Part shown: positions 18,469 to 28,244 of the stretch, one piece after another | Position numbering within the stretch: position 1 is the stretch's first letter | Layout of the letters: the number at the start of each line of letters is the position of its first letter | NCBI GenBank assembly: GCA_963664605.1 | Contig: OY761536.1 | Location: 4,092,001-4,156,000, forward strand | DNA length: 64,000 nt | DNA from: JAHOYW01 sp963664605 | Lineage (GTDB): Bacteria > Verrucomicrobiota > Lentisphaeria > Victivallales > Victivallaceae | Direction of reading: 5' to 3' | Notes under the pieces: generated by a model | The model's database searches: none | Seen by the model: only the letters and a program-made list of their open reading frames with translations | What the model was told of the DNA's origin: nothing | Made by a program: the position numbers and the translations under genes

Positions 18469-20280
18469 ATGATTGAAATCATCAAGTCTAATTTAACCTC
18501 AACGCAAACTGATTTTATAAAAAGTGAGATCATTGATATTGAAAAAAATGCTGAAAGGCATTGCCGTAAAATTAAGAATGTCAAAATTGTTTTAGAACAA
18601 AAATTTTTACTGGAAGAAAAATTTTTAAAATTCAAGGATTTCGCACATCACAAACGCAAGCAGCAAAGCTGGGAAATAACCCAGGATGGAGATTGCTGGA
18701 TATGTTCAGGTGGAGGATACAACGGAACTTTGTATGCCTTTTATGCTTTAATGAAAAATATTGTTGGAATCCGCTGGTTCGGCACGGCTGACGAAGATAT
18801 TGTTTTCACAAAGGAAAATTCATTCCCGGTAAAATCAAACATACCCGAGGTTCCATTGCGTGGAATCGAAAGTAATATAAAAAAATGGGCCGATAACGGA
18901 TTTATCAAAAAATTCATGTTATGGATGGCAAGAAACGGTTGGAACCAGTTATTAATAAATGCCAGGCGCTGGGAGGAATACGAAAATAAAGATATCCTCA
19001 AGCAATTTGCGGATAACTGTGCAATCGAACTGGTGCTTGGAGGGCATAGCATGGATCTGTTTCTGCCAAATTCAATGTTGGATACCCATCCGCAATTCTT
19101 TGGGTTGCGTAACGGCGAACGCTGCATCAACGCTGACATCAACATTGCGGATTTGCCGGAAAGAAAAATCAAAGGTACAATCCAGCCTTGTCTGTCAAAC
19201 CATGCGGCAATTGAGTTTATTGCAAGTAATATTGCTGCTTTCATAAAAAAATACAGTTGGTTAAACATATTTTCTCTATGGCCGCATGATGGAATAAACA
19301 ACTGGTGTCAATGCGATAAATGCAAGAATACAAGTCCATTTGAATTAATACTCAATCTGGTTGATGCTATTGAAAAACGAATTCCAGAAAATATATTTTT
19401 TGAATTGCTGGCTTACACAAACCTGTTAAAGACTCCTGAATATGATATTAACATTCATGACAGATGCTATATGTTGTTTTGCCCTTATCTGCGTTCGTAC
19501 AAAAAACGTCTTTATACTTCCGGATTAAAAGAAGATGAACTCAAACTTGGAACATGTTATCCGGAACCTGATCCGGTATACCCTGTTGATGACCGGGAAT
19601 ATGGCTTGTTATTAAAAAAATGGCTTCCGATATTAAAAAAATCCAATATCAACCTGGGAATTTTTGCCTATTACCAACTTGCATTCCTGGATGAACGTAT
19701 GCTGGATGACAGAGCCAGATATATGCGTTTGCCTGAACCTGCGTTAGTACAGGATGAAATCAAATATTTTTGCAAAAATGAAATGCTGGTACATTATGAT
19801 TGTTCATGGCCGTATCCCGGTTTTTGGCCTGATTCAAGACTTTATTCATTTTACTCAGAATTGCTATGGAACCCGGAATGCAATATCAAATTTTTCGAAA
19901 AGGATTATTATAACGCAATGCAGATAATCCCTGATGAATTAAATAATTTTTGTCAAAAATTAGATGACGGGCAAAGGGACTTTTCCGATTTTGAATATTC
20001 AAAACTTGAACAAGAAATATCAAAATCCCCGGAAATCCAACAAGAACGTTTCAAATTGTGGTTAGAATATACAAAGCTGGCCGCAAAAACATGGCTGGAA
20101 ATCATTAATAATGATAAGGATAAAGCTTTGATCCATGAAAAGGCTGTTAAACATTTCCTGGAAGATAATTCATCAGTATTGAACAAATATGTTTCAACTG
20201 AATGGCTGCTCGCATATTCAAAAGGTTTAGAAGCAAATTTAAGTTCAGGACAATCACAAGGCGCTTTGCCGCAAAATTAG
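18469..20280 (+). CDS. DUF4838 protein lacking a signal peptide
   Basis: 603 residues. The start MIEIIKSNLTSTQ has no hydrophobic leader, unlike the other five DUF4838 proteins here, so it is probably cytoplasmic. Residues about 1-110 form the alpha/beta N-domain (NGTLYAFYALMKNIVGIRWFG). The DUF4838 core contains LGGHSMDLFLP near residue 190, LWPHDGINNWCQCDKC near residue 270-284 (C-x-C-x-x-C) and CPYLRSYKK, matching FCPYVRK and FCPYIRK of its two upstream paralogues. It is the last gene of the operon, 42 bases before a terminator stem. A cytoplasmic partner of the GH20-like enzyme is plausible; the reaction is unknown. Confidence 0.86.
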   Translation: MIEIIKSNLTSTQTDFIKSEIIDIEKNAERHCRKIKNVKIVLEQKFLLEEKFLKFKDFAHHKRKQQSWEITQDGDCWICSGGGYNGTLYAFYALMKNIVGIRWFGTADEDIVFTKENSFPVKSNIPEVPLRGIESNIKKWADNGFIKKFMLWMARNGWNQLLINARRWEEYENKDILKQFADNCAIELVLGGHSMDLFLPNSMLDTHPQFFGLRNGERCINADINIADLPERKIKGTIQPCLSNHAAIEFIASNIAAFIKKYSWLNIFSLWPHDGINNWCQCDKCKNTSPFELILNLVDAIEKRIPENIFFELLAYTNLLKTPEYDINIHDRCYMLFCPYLRSYKKRLYTSGLKEDELKLGTCYPEPDPVYPVDDREYGLLLKKWLPILKKSNINLGIFAYYQLAFLDERMLDDRARYMRLPEPALVQDEIKYFCKNEMLVHYDCSWPYPGFWPDSRLYSFYSELLWNPECNIKFFEKDYYNAMQIIPDELNNFCQKLDDGQRDFSDFEYSKLEQEISKSPEIQQERFKLWLEYTKLAAKTWLEIINNDKDKALIHEKAVKHFLEDNSSVLNKYVSTEWLLAYSKGLEANLSSGQSQGALPQN

Positions 20281-20321
20281 AATATAGAATAGCTTTATGC
20301 GGGCAACATCATTATAAAAAA

Positions 20322-20353
20322 AAATACGCGGATCAGTTGTGATCCGCGTATTT
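20322..20353. terminator. Bidirectional intrinsic terminator between converging operons
   Basis: AAATACGCGGATCA and its exact complement form a 14-bp stem around the tetraloop GTTG. On the minus strand it is followed by a T-run (complement of the A-run at 20316-20324), a strong signal for the oxidoreductase gene ending at 20375. On the plus strand the T-tract is short, but the position 42 bases after the stop at 20280 suits that operon as well. Confidence 0.9.
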
Positions 20354-20374
20354 AATGAAATCAGCTGAATGTGA

Positions 20375-21643
20375 TTATAATTTTTTTCTGATAGAATCTT
20401 CAAATTCTCTTAATTTGATTACTTTATCTGTCTTTCTTGATTCCTCAGCTGCAAATACCAGCAAATGCCCTTCCAGTGAATCTTTGATTGGAGTCAGCAA
20501 AATAGATTTATCATTACTGGCAATTGCGTCTACAAAATTATCCATGATCGCACGGTCTCCGCCGCCATGGGTGCCTTTGATTATCAGGTCAATAGTTTCA
20601 TCCTGACGCGGCTCGAAACGGCTTGCTTTGATATAATGCCCCATGCCGTCATATTCTATTTCACCATTAGTCATACTGATCTTCGTCATTCGGCGCTCAA
20701 CGGTGTTATGGGCGCACATTGTGAATGAAACCGTAATATTATCTTCAAACTCAATCTGAACAGTTTGATTATCTACAACGTTATTGTCTGTTTGGAAAAC
20801 ACATTTTCCGAAACGGTTTTTCAGCATAAGTTCACGAAGTTGTTCCTTGCTTTTGACAACTCCCATCTGACGGATATATGCCGGGTCAGTATCTTCATCA
20901 AAATAAATTTTTGATACATCATATGGACATGTTTGATAATGCGGGCAACCCTCCAAACAATACTTTGGCGCGCCTTCAGGACAGTTTTCCCTGGTAAAAT
21001 ACTTTAATGAACCAAAAGATGAAACTTTATTCGCGTTTTTGCCTATAAGATAAGTAAGCAGATCCATATCATGACAGGATTTTGCCAAAAGCATTGGTGT
21101 CAAACGGTCATTATTGAAGAAGCCACGGACAAATGAATGCGCCATATGATGCCAGCAAACATTTTCACTATGCTGGATGCAGACAATATCACCATAATCT
21201 CCCGAATCAATCAAACTTTTTATAGTTTTATAGATCGGGGTCAAACGCATTTGATGACAAACTATCAGAATATTTTCGTAGTCTTTTACCGCATCATACA
21301 ACTCAATCAACTCTTCTTTATTGGTACAAAGCGGTTTTTCAACCAGTATGTGCCAGCCGCGTTCCATTGATTTTAATATCGGCTCAATACGCATATCCTC
21401 AACTGTAGCAATCACCACACCGTCAATGTCATTTATGGAAGCCTCCAGGAAGGCGGAGAGAGATTCAAAACATCGATCAGCGGAAATCTTGTGCAGTTCT
21501 CCAAAAAACTCCCTTTTGTCTTTATCCGGTTCGACTACCGCTGTGAATTTTGCTCTATGCGGCATTTCCTGTGCATATTTTCCAAAAATCCCCTGCCCTC
21601 TGTTTCCGGCGCCAATCAGCGCCAGCTTTACTTGTTTACTCAT
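20375..21643 (-). CDS. Gfo/Idh/MocA-family NAD(P)-dependent oxidoreductase
   Basis: 422 residues, ATG preceded by GAGG at good distance. The N-terminal Rossmann fold has LIGAGNRGQGIFG at residues about 8-20, and the catalytic strand has VEKPLCTN near residue 96 (the family's E-K-P motif). The C-terminal alpha/beta domain follows. An insert with four or five cysteines (CPEGAPKYCLEGCPHYQTC near residue 215-235) is seen in a subset of this family and may bind zinc. Family members oxidise or epimerise sugars, inositols or amino sugars. It is the second gene after its GntR regulator (22-base gap), so substrate and inducer are probably related. Confidence 0.92.
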   Translation of the reverse strand: MSKQVKLALIGAGNRGQGIFGKYAQEMPHRAKFTAVVEPDKDKREFFGELHKISADRCFESLSAFLEASINDIDGVVIATVEDMRIEPILKSMERGWHILVEKPLCTNKEELIELYDAVKDYENILIVCHQMRLTPIYKTIKSLIDSGDYGDIVCIQHSENVCWHHMAHSFVRGFFNNDRLTPMLLAKSCHDMDLLTYLIGKNANKVSSFGSLKYFTRENCPEGAPKYCLEGCPHYQTCPYDVSKIYFDEDTDPAYIRQMGVVKSKEQLRELMLKNRFGKCVFQTDNNVVDNQTVQIEFEDNITVSFTMCAHNTVERRMTKISMTNGEIEYDGMGHYIKASRFEPRQDETIDLIIKGTHGGGDRAIMDNFVDAIASNDKSILLTPIKDSLEGHLLVFAAEESRKTDKVIKLREFEDSIRKKL

Positions 21644-21665
21644 TTTTTTACCTCAATAGATATTA

Positions 21666-22730
21666 TTATTTTAAAAACTCAAATTCAGAAGATTGAATTT
21701 GACATTTAACTCGTTCTGTTTTGCCGTCAAGCAATTTAACTATTTCCTCAATGCCGGAATTGCCTGTTTCACGTGCCGAACCATAAATAACCACATCAAT
21801 GAGTTCGGGATACATAATATTATACTTATCGCTGGCGGCTGTTATAATTGCAGGACGTTTAAAGTTTTTTTCATTACTCTTTTCAAATAAATACCGCGCT
21901 ACTCCAGGAAATGCCTGTCCGGTGACAAAAAGAGCTTCAGGAGATTCCTCTCTGTCAAACATTTTTTTTGCTTCACTATACCCTTCTTCCAGCTCTGAGT
22001 AAATAAAACTTTCTGTTTTGCACTCAACACAACATTTTTTCATGTCATATTTGATAGCCTCAGTCAGATCCTTTGAAATCCGCAAATCTGCGGCTCCAAG
22101 AATTGCCCCGGCACTATTGAATCTGAATTTTTCCCAGGCAAGGCGCATGGCCTCGCCAATAACATTACTATCGCAAGTTTCGATCACATTCACGTTTGAG
22201 GGTAAATAATAATCTCCCATTATGATAAAAGGAATATCAATTTTTTGAAGTATATTTATCAAATCAGAATCGACCCTTCCGCTAACCAGCAAAGCGTCAA
22301 GTTGTTTTTTTTGCGTCCACAAGGAAATATCAAATTCCTCATCATCAGGAGCCAGAAACATTGTAACTCCCGCTTCCCCGGCTTTTTCTGAAGCTCCGAG
22401 AAAGACATTCCGGTTATAAAAATTTTCCACCCGGCTTTTATTTATAAAAAATCCAATCCTATAATTTTTATCCGAAAGTATCCCCGCCGCCTTCCCTGCA
22501 GCAAAGGTTCCACGTCCGACGTGGGAAAACACCAGTCCTTCAGCTGCAAGGATATCGAATGCTGAAAGCACGACCTGTCTGCCCACTGAAAATTTTTCTG
22601 CAAGTGAGCGTACCGATTCCAAACGTTCACCAGCTTTTATTTTTTTACTTTTTATCTGTTCTCTTATTATACCAGCTACTTGCTGAGATTTTGGCGGTGC
22701 TGTTACCAGTTTCAAGATACAAGCCTCCAT
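21666..22730 (-). CDS. GntR/LacI-type transcriptional regulator
   Basis: 354 residues from the ATG at 22730 (MEACILKLV). An ATG at 22748 and a TTG at 22760 are also in frame and no clear Shine-Dalgarno settles the start. Residues about 10-80 form the GntR winged helix (IIREQIKSKKIKAGERLESVRSLAEKFSVGRQVVLSAFDILAAEGLVFSHVGRGTF, in part). The rest is a LacI-type ligand-binding fold (LDALLVSGRVDSDLINILQKIDIPFIIMG). It precedes the Gfo/Idh/MocA gene in an operon. The cluster of TGTCAAT motifs directly before the start is a likely autoregulatory operator. Confidence 0.86.
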   Translation of the reverse strand: MEACILKLVTAPPKSQQVAGIIREQIKSKKIKAGERLESVRSLAEKFSVGRQVVLSAFDILAAEGLVFSHVGRGTFAAGKAAGILSDKNYRIGFFINKSRVENFYNRNVFLGASEKAGEAGVTMFLAPDDEEFDISLWTQKKQLDALLVSGRVDSDLINILQKIDIPFIIMGDYYLPSNVNVIETCDSNVIGEAMRLAWEKFRFNSAGAILGAADLRISKDLTEAIKYDMKKCCVECKTESFIYSELEEGYSEAKKMFDREESPEALFVTGQAFPGVARYLFEKSNEKNFKRPAIITAASDKYNIMYPELIDVVIYGSARETGNSGIEEIVKLLDGKTERVKCQIQSSEFEFLK

Positions 22731-22777
22731 ATTGACATTATTTAACATAATATATGTCAATAAATGTCAATGTCAAT
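22731..22777. promoter_or_regulatory. TGTCAAT operator cluster of the GntR regulator
   Basis: ATTGACAT at 22731-22738 faces ATGTCAAT at 22754-22761, repeated at 22764-22771 and as TGTCAAT at 22771-22777. The first two direct copies are 10 bp apart, one helical turn. The cluster covers the putative start and leader of the regulator gene. Binding by that regulator is inferred. Confidence 0.6.
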
Positions 22778-22975
22778 ATCTACTGGCAAAATAATTCAAA
22801 AATAGTATTAAACGGCTTCAATAACAGCTTGCCAAACAGAATAATGAAACAGTATATGTTATTCAAAATGGCAGAATACTGAAACTTATATTACGTCGAA
22901 ACCTCAGTATGAACAGTGTACAGATAAACGTGTTGCATTTTGTGTGTTGCGAAAAAACGGTTGAACTTTGACAGG

Positions 22976-23009
22976 ATAAAAAAATAAACGCCCCCGTTTC
23001 CAGAGGCGT
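22976..23009 (-). terminator. Intrinsic terminator of the minus-strand DUF4838 operon
   Basis: Read on the minus strand, ACGCCTC (23009-23003) pairs with GGGGCGT (22994-22988), with one G-U pair and an 8-base loop, and is followed by a T-rich run (TTTATTTTTTT, 22988-22978). It lies 50 bases past the stop at 23059. The remaining 200 bases up to the GntR operator (22778-22975) show no gene or strong signal. Confidence 0.75.
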
Positions 23010-23058
23010 AGTTGTGAAACACACAACCGGCAGCAGTTGTGATTAACATTTGGATTGG

Positions 23059-25506
23059 TTATTTTATTATTTCTATTTCTCCGCCGGGCAATACTCTAAC
23101 TCTCTGCGTTGAAGGTTTTGGAGTTTTAACACGGGGGCCTGAGAATATAAATGACGGACGTATGATACCTCCCATTAATAATTCGTTAGCCATAGAGTTT
23201 CTTCTAATTTCAATAGCCAGAAGATTCTTTTTACCATAAATAATGGCATCTGTCAGGTCAAGAGCAGCAGGTTGAGGAAATTTTATTCCAGAACTGCCGA
23301 CATAAGCGCCGTTTACCCATATCCTGGCTTCATCTTCAAAAGCACCAAGCAGCAATCCAATTCCTTTTCCTTTTAGATCTGCAGGGACATCAAACCGGAT
23401 ACGATACCAGACAGATCCGGTTCGAAGCAAACCTAGCCCCTGAGCATCCCAGGTGCTTGACCATGTGCGGGTTTTCAACCATCCTGAGTCATTGATTTTG
23501 GTTCCAAAAAGATTAAGTAACTCTCCCTTTCCCATCGGATCAAACATTGTAGGCAGCATATCAGGAAGTTTGTAAATTATTTTATATGGAGAGCTTGAAT
23601 ATTTATATGAGCCTTCAGTAGACTTCAGAATAAGGCGATCAATATAAATTCCTCCTGCACGCCCAATAAAATGATAATTAGCATTTATGGTTGCTTTATA
23701 GTTTGCCTTAAGCTGCTCACCTATCTTCATCGCTTTCACAAAATTAAATTCATTAGAAGCTTTGTTCCACTCTAAATACAGCTCAAGGCTGCGAAATCCA
23801 AGCTCGACTCCTTTAACCCTTTTCCTTTGTTTTTCACTTAATCTGGTATTACCGAGCGCTTTATCTATATCCGCACGCGCTGCTTTCATATATGCATCAT
23901 CAAAAATCAATGGTGTAGAATAGAATGAACCAGCTTCCTGTCCTGCCTCACTCTGAATTTTTGCCAGACGGAGATAATATTTTTCAATATCTTTTGCCGC
24001 GGGGCCATAACTTTTCTCGCAAAATTCTTTTGTGAGCTTTCGCCAATCAAGTGAAGTATCCCATGACATTTTAGCAAAAATGTAATTAGTAGGAGCAACT
24101 GTTGCCCAAGCCTTAATAGCCTGAACCGTAATTCCAAAAAAACTATTTTTCTTATAAAATCTTAAATCCTCAGCCATTGATTTTATTCGGGTATATGGCA
24201 GCATATTATCTGCCAGGTTCCAGTTGTATTCATACACCATTAAGGGAGTATGATGTTTTTTAGCGGATTCTACCCATTTATAAACAATTTGTTTGTAATA
24301 AGCCCGGGTTTTGGAATGGGGATCAACTGTAGAATGGAATCGCGAATAACCAATAGGAGCAAAAATAGGTAGAATACGCGAATTTGGAACTGTTAATTCA
24401 GGGAATTCATTATGGGCAGAATAGATATAAAATCCAAGAGTCAGGTTAGGGTATTCGTCACCAATTTTTTTGAGCACATCATTAGCAAGCCTTACAACTA
24501 AATCAGTTGCATCGCGCATACCACTTATTGGGCTAACCTTATTGGGGCTGACTGCCCGGGATTCTGGGGATTCGGAGAAACCCAGGCCGTCTGCAGGACC
24601 AATTGCCAGCGTTATTTTTTTATCTTTTGGCCAACCTTTTTTAGCAAACTCATCACGGATATAGCGTATTACTAAATCAATAGTTTTAGGATTCGTTGTT
24701 TCCAGTTGCGGCCCCTGTCTTTTGTAACTGCCATCCGCTTGACGAACCAATGCAAGCATTGCCGGGTCTTTTTTAAATTCATTTTTGTATTTACGAACAA
24801 CTTTATTCCACATGTGAGCTTCATTTAAGCGTTCCCGGAATTTCTCGCTGGTCCCCATACGCTGACGTACGAGCCATTGGTCATATTCTGCCCGGAATTC
24901 TGGTTTAAAATATTTTTTACCACCGCCAATCCACATCCAGCGTAAACCAAAATCCGGACTAGTCTGTATATCTGTTTCATCAACAATAAGCGTGTCGCGT
25001 TTTGGGATCACTTCACCCAATGCCCCCGGCATTACCCAGTCACACCCCAGGATTTGCAGAAAAGCATAAATTCCATAAGAACTTGCGACATCCCGTTCTC
25101 CCCCAATTAACACTCTGCCATCTTTAACCAGAATACGATAAGACTCCTGCCAGTCAGTCGCTTTACATGTTGCCCCCAATTGATTAGCTAACTTCCCAAC
25201 TACGATTGCGGGGCGGGGAATCTTCCGGGGATCAGATTCTTCAATAATTTTGAGTTTAGCGCCGGACATTTGTTCAAAATGATAATTCAAATCTTTTAGA
25301 GCGGTCAATAATTCACTTGGAAAAGTTTTCATCATATAGAATTTTATACGTTTGACCGGTTTGGTTTCGTCAGGATGAATATAAATATTTGCAACTGGCT
25401 TCGATTTTTCAATCAGGCTTACGCCGGCTGCCTGAATAGAGTTAACCATTAACAAGGCCGCAGCAACTACAGCAATATTCAATATCCAGTTTCTTATTCT
25501 GTTCAT
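23059..25506 (-). CDS. Secreted DUF4838 protein with C-terminal GH2-type sugar-binding domain, lacking the Cys motif
   Basis: 815 residues. Signal peptide about 1-26 (ILNIAVVAAALLMVNSIQAAG). N-domain about 40-170 with IVVGKLANQLGA and SYGIYAFLQILGCDWVMPG, then the DUF4838 barrel to about 560. At the place where the five paralogues carry C-x-C-x-x-C this protein reads IGPADGLGFSESPES, so the cysteines are absent. Residues about 660-790 look like the jelly-roll sugar-binding domain of GH2-like enzymes (GSVWYRIRFDVPADL, then ARIWVNGAYVG, then NLLAIEIRR). Last gene of the run, followed by a terminator. Probably an outer-surface glycan-active protein. Confidence 0.88.
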   Translation of the reverse strand: MNRIRNWILNIAVVAAALLMVNSIQAAGVSLIEKSKPVANIYIHPDETKPVKRIKFYMMKTFPSELLTALKDLNYHFEQMSGAKLKIIEESDPRKIPRPAIVVGKLANQLGATCKATDWQESYRILVKDGRVLIGGERDVASSYGIYAFLQILGCDWVMPGALGEVIPKRDTLIVDETDIQTSPDFGLRWMWIGGGKKYFKPEFRAEYDQWLVRQRMGTSEKFRERLNEAHMWNKVVRKYKNEFKKDPAMLALVRQADGSYKRQGPQLETTNPKTIDLVIRYIRDEFAKKGWPKDKKITLAIGPADGLGFSESPESRAVSPNKVSPISGMRDATDLVVRLANDVLKKIGDEYPNLTLGFYIYSAHNEFPELTVPNSRILPIFAPIGYSRFHSTVDPHSKTRAYYKQIVYKWVESAKKHHTPLMVYEYNWNLADNMLPYTRIKSMAEDLRFYKKNSFFGITVQAIKAWATVAPTNYIFAKMSWDTSLDWRKLTKEFCEKSYGPAAKDIEKYYLRLAKIQSEAGQEAGSFYSTPLIFDDAYMKAARADIDKALGNTRLSEKQRKRVKGVELGFRSLELYLEWNKASNEFNFVKAMKIGEQLKANYKATINANYHFIGRAGGIYIDRLILKSTEGSYKYSSSPYKIIYKLPDMLPTMFDPMGKGELLNLFGTKINDSGWLKTRTWSSTWDAQGLGLLRTGSVWYRIRFDVPADLKGKGIGLLLGAFEDEARIWVNGAYVGSSGIKFPQPAALDLTDAIIYGKKNLLAIEIRRNSMANELLMGGIIRPSFIFSGPRVKTPKPSTQRVRVLPGGEIEIIK

Positions 25507-25524
25507 TATCTTTTTCCTTTTATT

Positions 25525-28176
25525 TTATTGGTTTATTACTGTTTTTAACTTATCTTTTTTAGCCAAATCACTGGGAACAAAAATATATTTTGATGAGAAT
25601 GACAGTACATTAGGCAAATTCAAAAAACTAAATCGGCGCAAGCGCATATTAGCGCCCTTGCCGCGTATTGAATCACCTAATTTCCATATTTTACCATCCT
25701 GTCCGGCTGGCACAGGTACAGAAACATAGCTGCCGTTTGAGCTGTCCTGATAAACTATTTTGTCATCAGGATTGCTTATCGTGATAGTTCCATCGTTATA
25801 GGCATAAAACCATATACTTTTAGTTCCTTTTGGGACATAGAAGTACAATGGTTCCATATATCCTCCAGGACGATAACGACGCTGACGCTCAAACAACAGT
25901 CCTCCAGGCAAGTTTTCTGGAATCGCAATCCTATAACCTGCGCCTCGGGAATGACAACTGAAGTGATAAACCCCCGGTACTGGAACTTTCAATTTGAGTT
26001 TATGATTACCAACAGCCAAAGTTCCTGAAGTTATTTCTTTTCCGTTCATACCAGTCAATATATACTTGGCATCCGGTCGTTTCACTGAAAATGGACGTTG
26101 CTGAACATCAAAACAGAGAGGCTTGCCGTCAATACTGGCAAACAGGAATTTTGCCAGCACGGAATAAATCATTCTTCGCGGCCTATTATTTTTTTCGGGA
26201 AGCCCACTGTCAATCAATGTGTAATCTTTTGAGTATTTTACTTCAGGAATATCCGGATATTTACCAAGAACTTCTTTTAACTCTTTGAAACGTTTATTCA
26301 GTTCTTTACTTGTTACCGGTTTGTCTACGCGCCATGGATTAAGTTTTGGATTCTTTTTAGTATTTCTCCAGAACAAATCGGGGTCTTTGAATTTCTTCGC
26401 CGCAGGGCGTCCCAGGCATGAACGGAATGACAGCCAGGCAATCATATAACTGTTACGAATCCGGTATGCCCAGGTGAACCAGTCTAAAACTAATTTTTTC
26501 TCAGCATTAATATCTTTTTTATTTGAGAATTTGTACTGATCTATTAATTCTCCGATATAACTAAAAATAAGTAATTTCCTTAAATCATCGACTCGGGCCT
26601 GTTCAGGAGAGTTGTCAGCAACCTTATTTGAGGCTTTCTCCAAATCATCCAGGCATTGGCGCAGTAAACCCATTCCAGGAAGAGGGGAGTTTCCTCGATC
26701 AACACGGTCAAAATAACGTCCCATATCTGAAGCGGCAGGGCCGAAAGATTTGTTAAGAAAATCCCTGCGTAAAGCTTCCACATCAGCATTCGGGTTCCAC
26801 ATAAGCTTATTTGCCATATAATAACCAAGCCCATGAATACCCCAATTACATGATGCCTGGGCACTTATTCCTTTTACCCCGTTAGCAGTATAATAACGCA
26901 TATCACGGGCAGTACCGCGAATATCAGTAACTTTTGTTCCAGGCAGCATGCATTTATCCATTTCCCAATATGAATAGTATTCATATATTGACATGGATTC
27001 GCACTTTTCCGTCCACATTTTAAAAAGTTGTTCAAATGTATACCCGGAAGAGTTAAGCCCTCTTGTCAACTGGACAAAAACATTCGGTTCCAATTTGAAT
27101 GCCGGAGGATCAGAATACCAACTGTAAGCAAGTAATCCCACAAATTTATCCGGATGAGTTTTTGCCAGTTCTCTGGCAACGATATTAGCAAGATAGAAAG
27201 GCTGATTGCTGTATGCTCCAAGTTTTCTGCACTTCTCACAAGTGCACCAGCCTGCGCAATCAGCGGGATCAAGTGAAACCATTTCCGCATCAGGGTGTTT
27301 CTTAAAGAACTGTTTCACATACTCTATAACTATCTTCTGTAACCCAGGGTTAGTTACACAAAACTGCGGGCCTTTCCGTTTCAACTTTTTATCTGGAGTT
27401 TTATAGTTTGTCAAGGCAAAATATTCCGGATGCTCCGAAAACTCTTTTTTAAAACTTTTCGGAATCTTATGCCAGCAATGAGATATACTGACTTTAAAAG
27501 ATTTAGCCATACGATTCCGTTTCCGCCATTCCTTGTAAACAATCCTGGCATTCGGATCTCCTTTTTCCCCCCTTTGGCTCAGGCGGTCAAACCAGATATT
27601 TCTCTCCCACATTGCCGGCCGACTGGTTTCATTCAATCCGAAAACAAGATTTTTTTCTTTGGGCACTATTTCCCAAGTCGGCCCCATAAAAAACCAACGG
27701 CAGCCTAACAGTTCCAAAAAACGGAATGCGGCGTGTGACACTCCAAGGTCAGTATTTGCCAAAAGTCGAATACAATTTTTATCGCTGTTGATTGCAAAGG
27801 CTTCAACTCCATCATAATGCTTACGAATAATCAGACTTTTTTTGATTTCTTCGTCTGGAAATTGGGCTATAGTCCCCAGTATTATCCCCTTAGGCTTACT
27901 GCTTTCTTCGATTTTGAATTCAGCTCCAGTTATTTTCTTTAAAAAAGCAGAGAGTTCTGCTGCGCTTGCCCGTATATTTTTGGATGCTTTGGGAGAAATA
28001 GTTATCGGCAATAAAGCTTTACCGTTTTTTGCAATTTCAACCGGAGAATTACTTATTCTCAGTTTGGTTCCCTCTGGACTAATATTGGAAATTTCCGCCA
28101 TCAAATGCAATCCGCATGCAAAAAGCAATAAGGTTGTTATAAATATCACCGGAGAATTAATTTTAAACATCAGCAT
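25525..28176 (-). CDS. Secreted DUF4838 protein with C-terminal beta module
   Basis: 883 residues from the ATG at 28176, with AAAGGATAGGA just upstream. Signal peptide about 1-27 (FITTLLLFACGLHLMAE). N-domain about 50-170 (AAFRFLELLGCRWFFMG), DUF4838 core about 180-600 with SLDPADCAGWCTCEKC near residues 300-314. C-terminal beta regions include LYFYVPKGTKSIWFYAY and IVYQDSSNG near residue 780-830. The core and this C-terminal module align with the next upstream protein (RYFYVPKGTNYVMMYAW), so the two are tandem duplicates. Gap to the downstream gene is 18 bases. Glycan-related function inferred. Confidence 0.88.
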   Translation of the reverse strand: MLMFKINSPVIFITTLLLFACGLHLMAEISNISPEGTKLRISNSPVEIAKNGKALLPITISPKASKNIRASAAELSAFLKKITGAEFKIEESSKPKGIILGTIAQFPDEEIKKSLIIRKHYDGVEAFAINSDKNCIRLLANTDLGVSHAAFRFLELLGCRWFFMGPTWEIVPKEKNLVFGLNETSRPAMWERNIWFDRLSQRGEKGDPNARIVYKEWRKRNRMAKSFKVSISHCWHKIPKSFKKEFSEHPEYFALTNYKTPDKKLKRKGPQFCVTNPGLQKIVIEYVKQFFKKHPDAEMVSLDPADCAGWCTCEKCRKLGAYSNQPFYLANIVARELAKTHPDKFVGLLAYSWYSDPPAFKLEPNVFVQLTRGLNSSGYTFEQLFKMWTEKCESMSIYEYYSYWEMDKCMLPGTKVTDIRGTARDMRYYTANGVKGISAQASCNWGIHGLGYYMANKLMWNPNADVEALRRDFLNKSFGPAASDMGRYFDRVDRGNSPLPGMGLLRQCLDDLEKASNKVADNSPEQARVDDLRKLLIFSYIGELIDQYKFSNKKDINAEKKLVLDWFTWAYRIRNSYMIAWLSFRSCLGRPAAKKFKDPDLFWRNTKKNPKLNPWRVDKPVTSKELNKRFKELKEVLGKYPDIPEVKYSKDYTLIDSGLPEKNNRPRRMIYSVLAKFLFASIDGKPLCFDVQQRPFSVKRPDAKYILTGMNGKEITSGTLAVGNHKLKLKVPVPGVYHFSCHSRGAGYRIAIPENLPGGLLFERQRRYRPGGYMEPLYFYVPKGTKSIWFYAYNDGTITISNPDDKIVYQDSSNGSYVSVPVPAGQDGKIWKLGDSIRGKGANMRLRRFSFLNLPNVLSFSSKYIFVPSDLAKKDKLKTVINQ

Positions 28177-28244
28177 TTCCTATCCTTTTATTTTTATAAT
28201 TTTCTACAATATTATTTTATATGGTTATATTCAATTATACTTTC

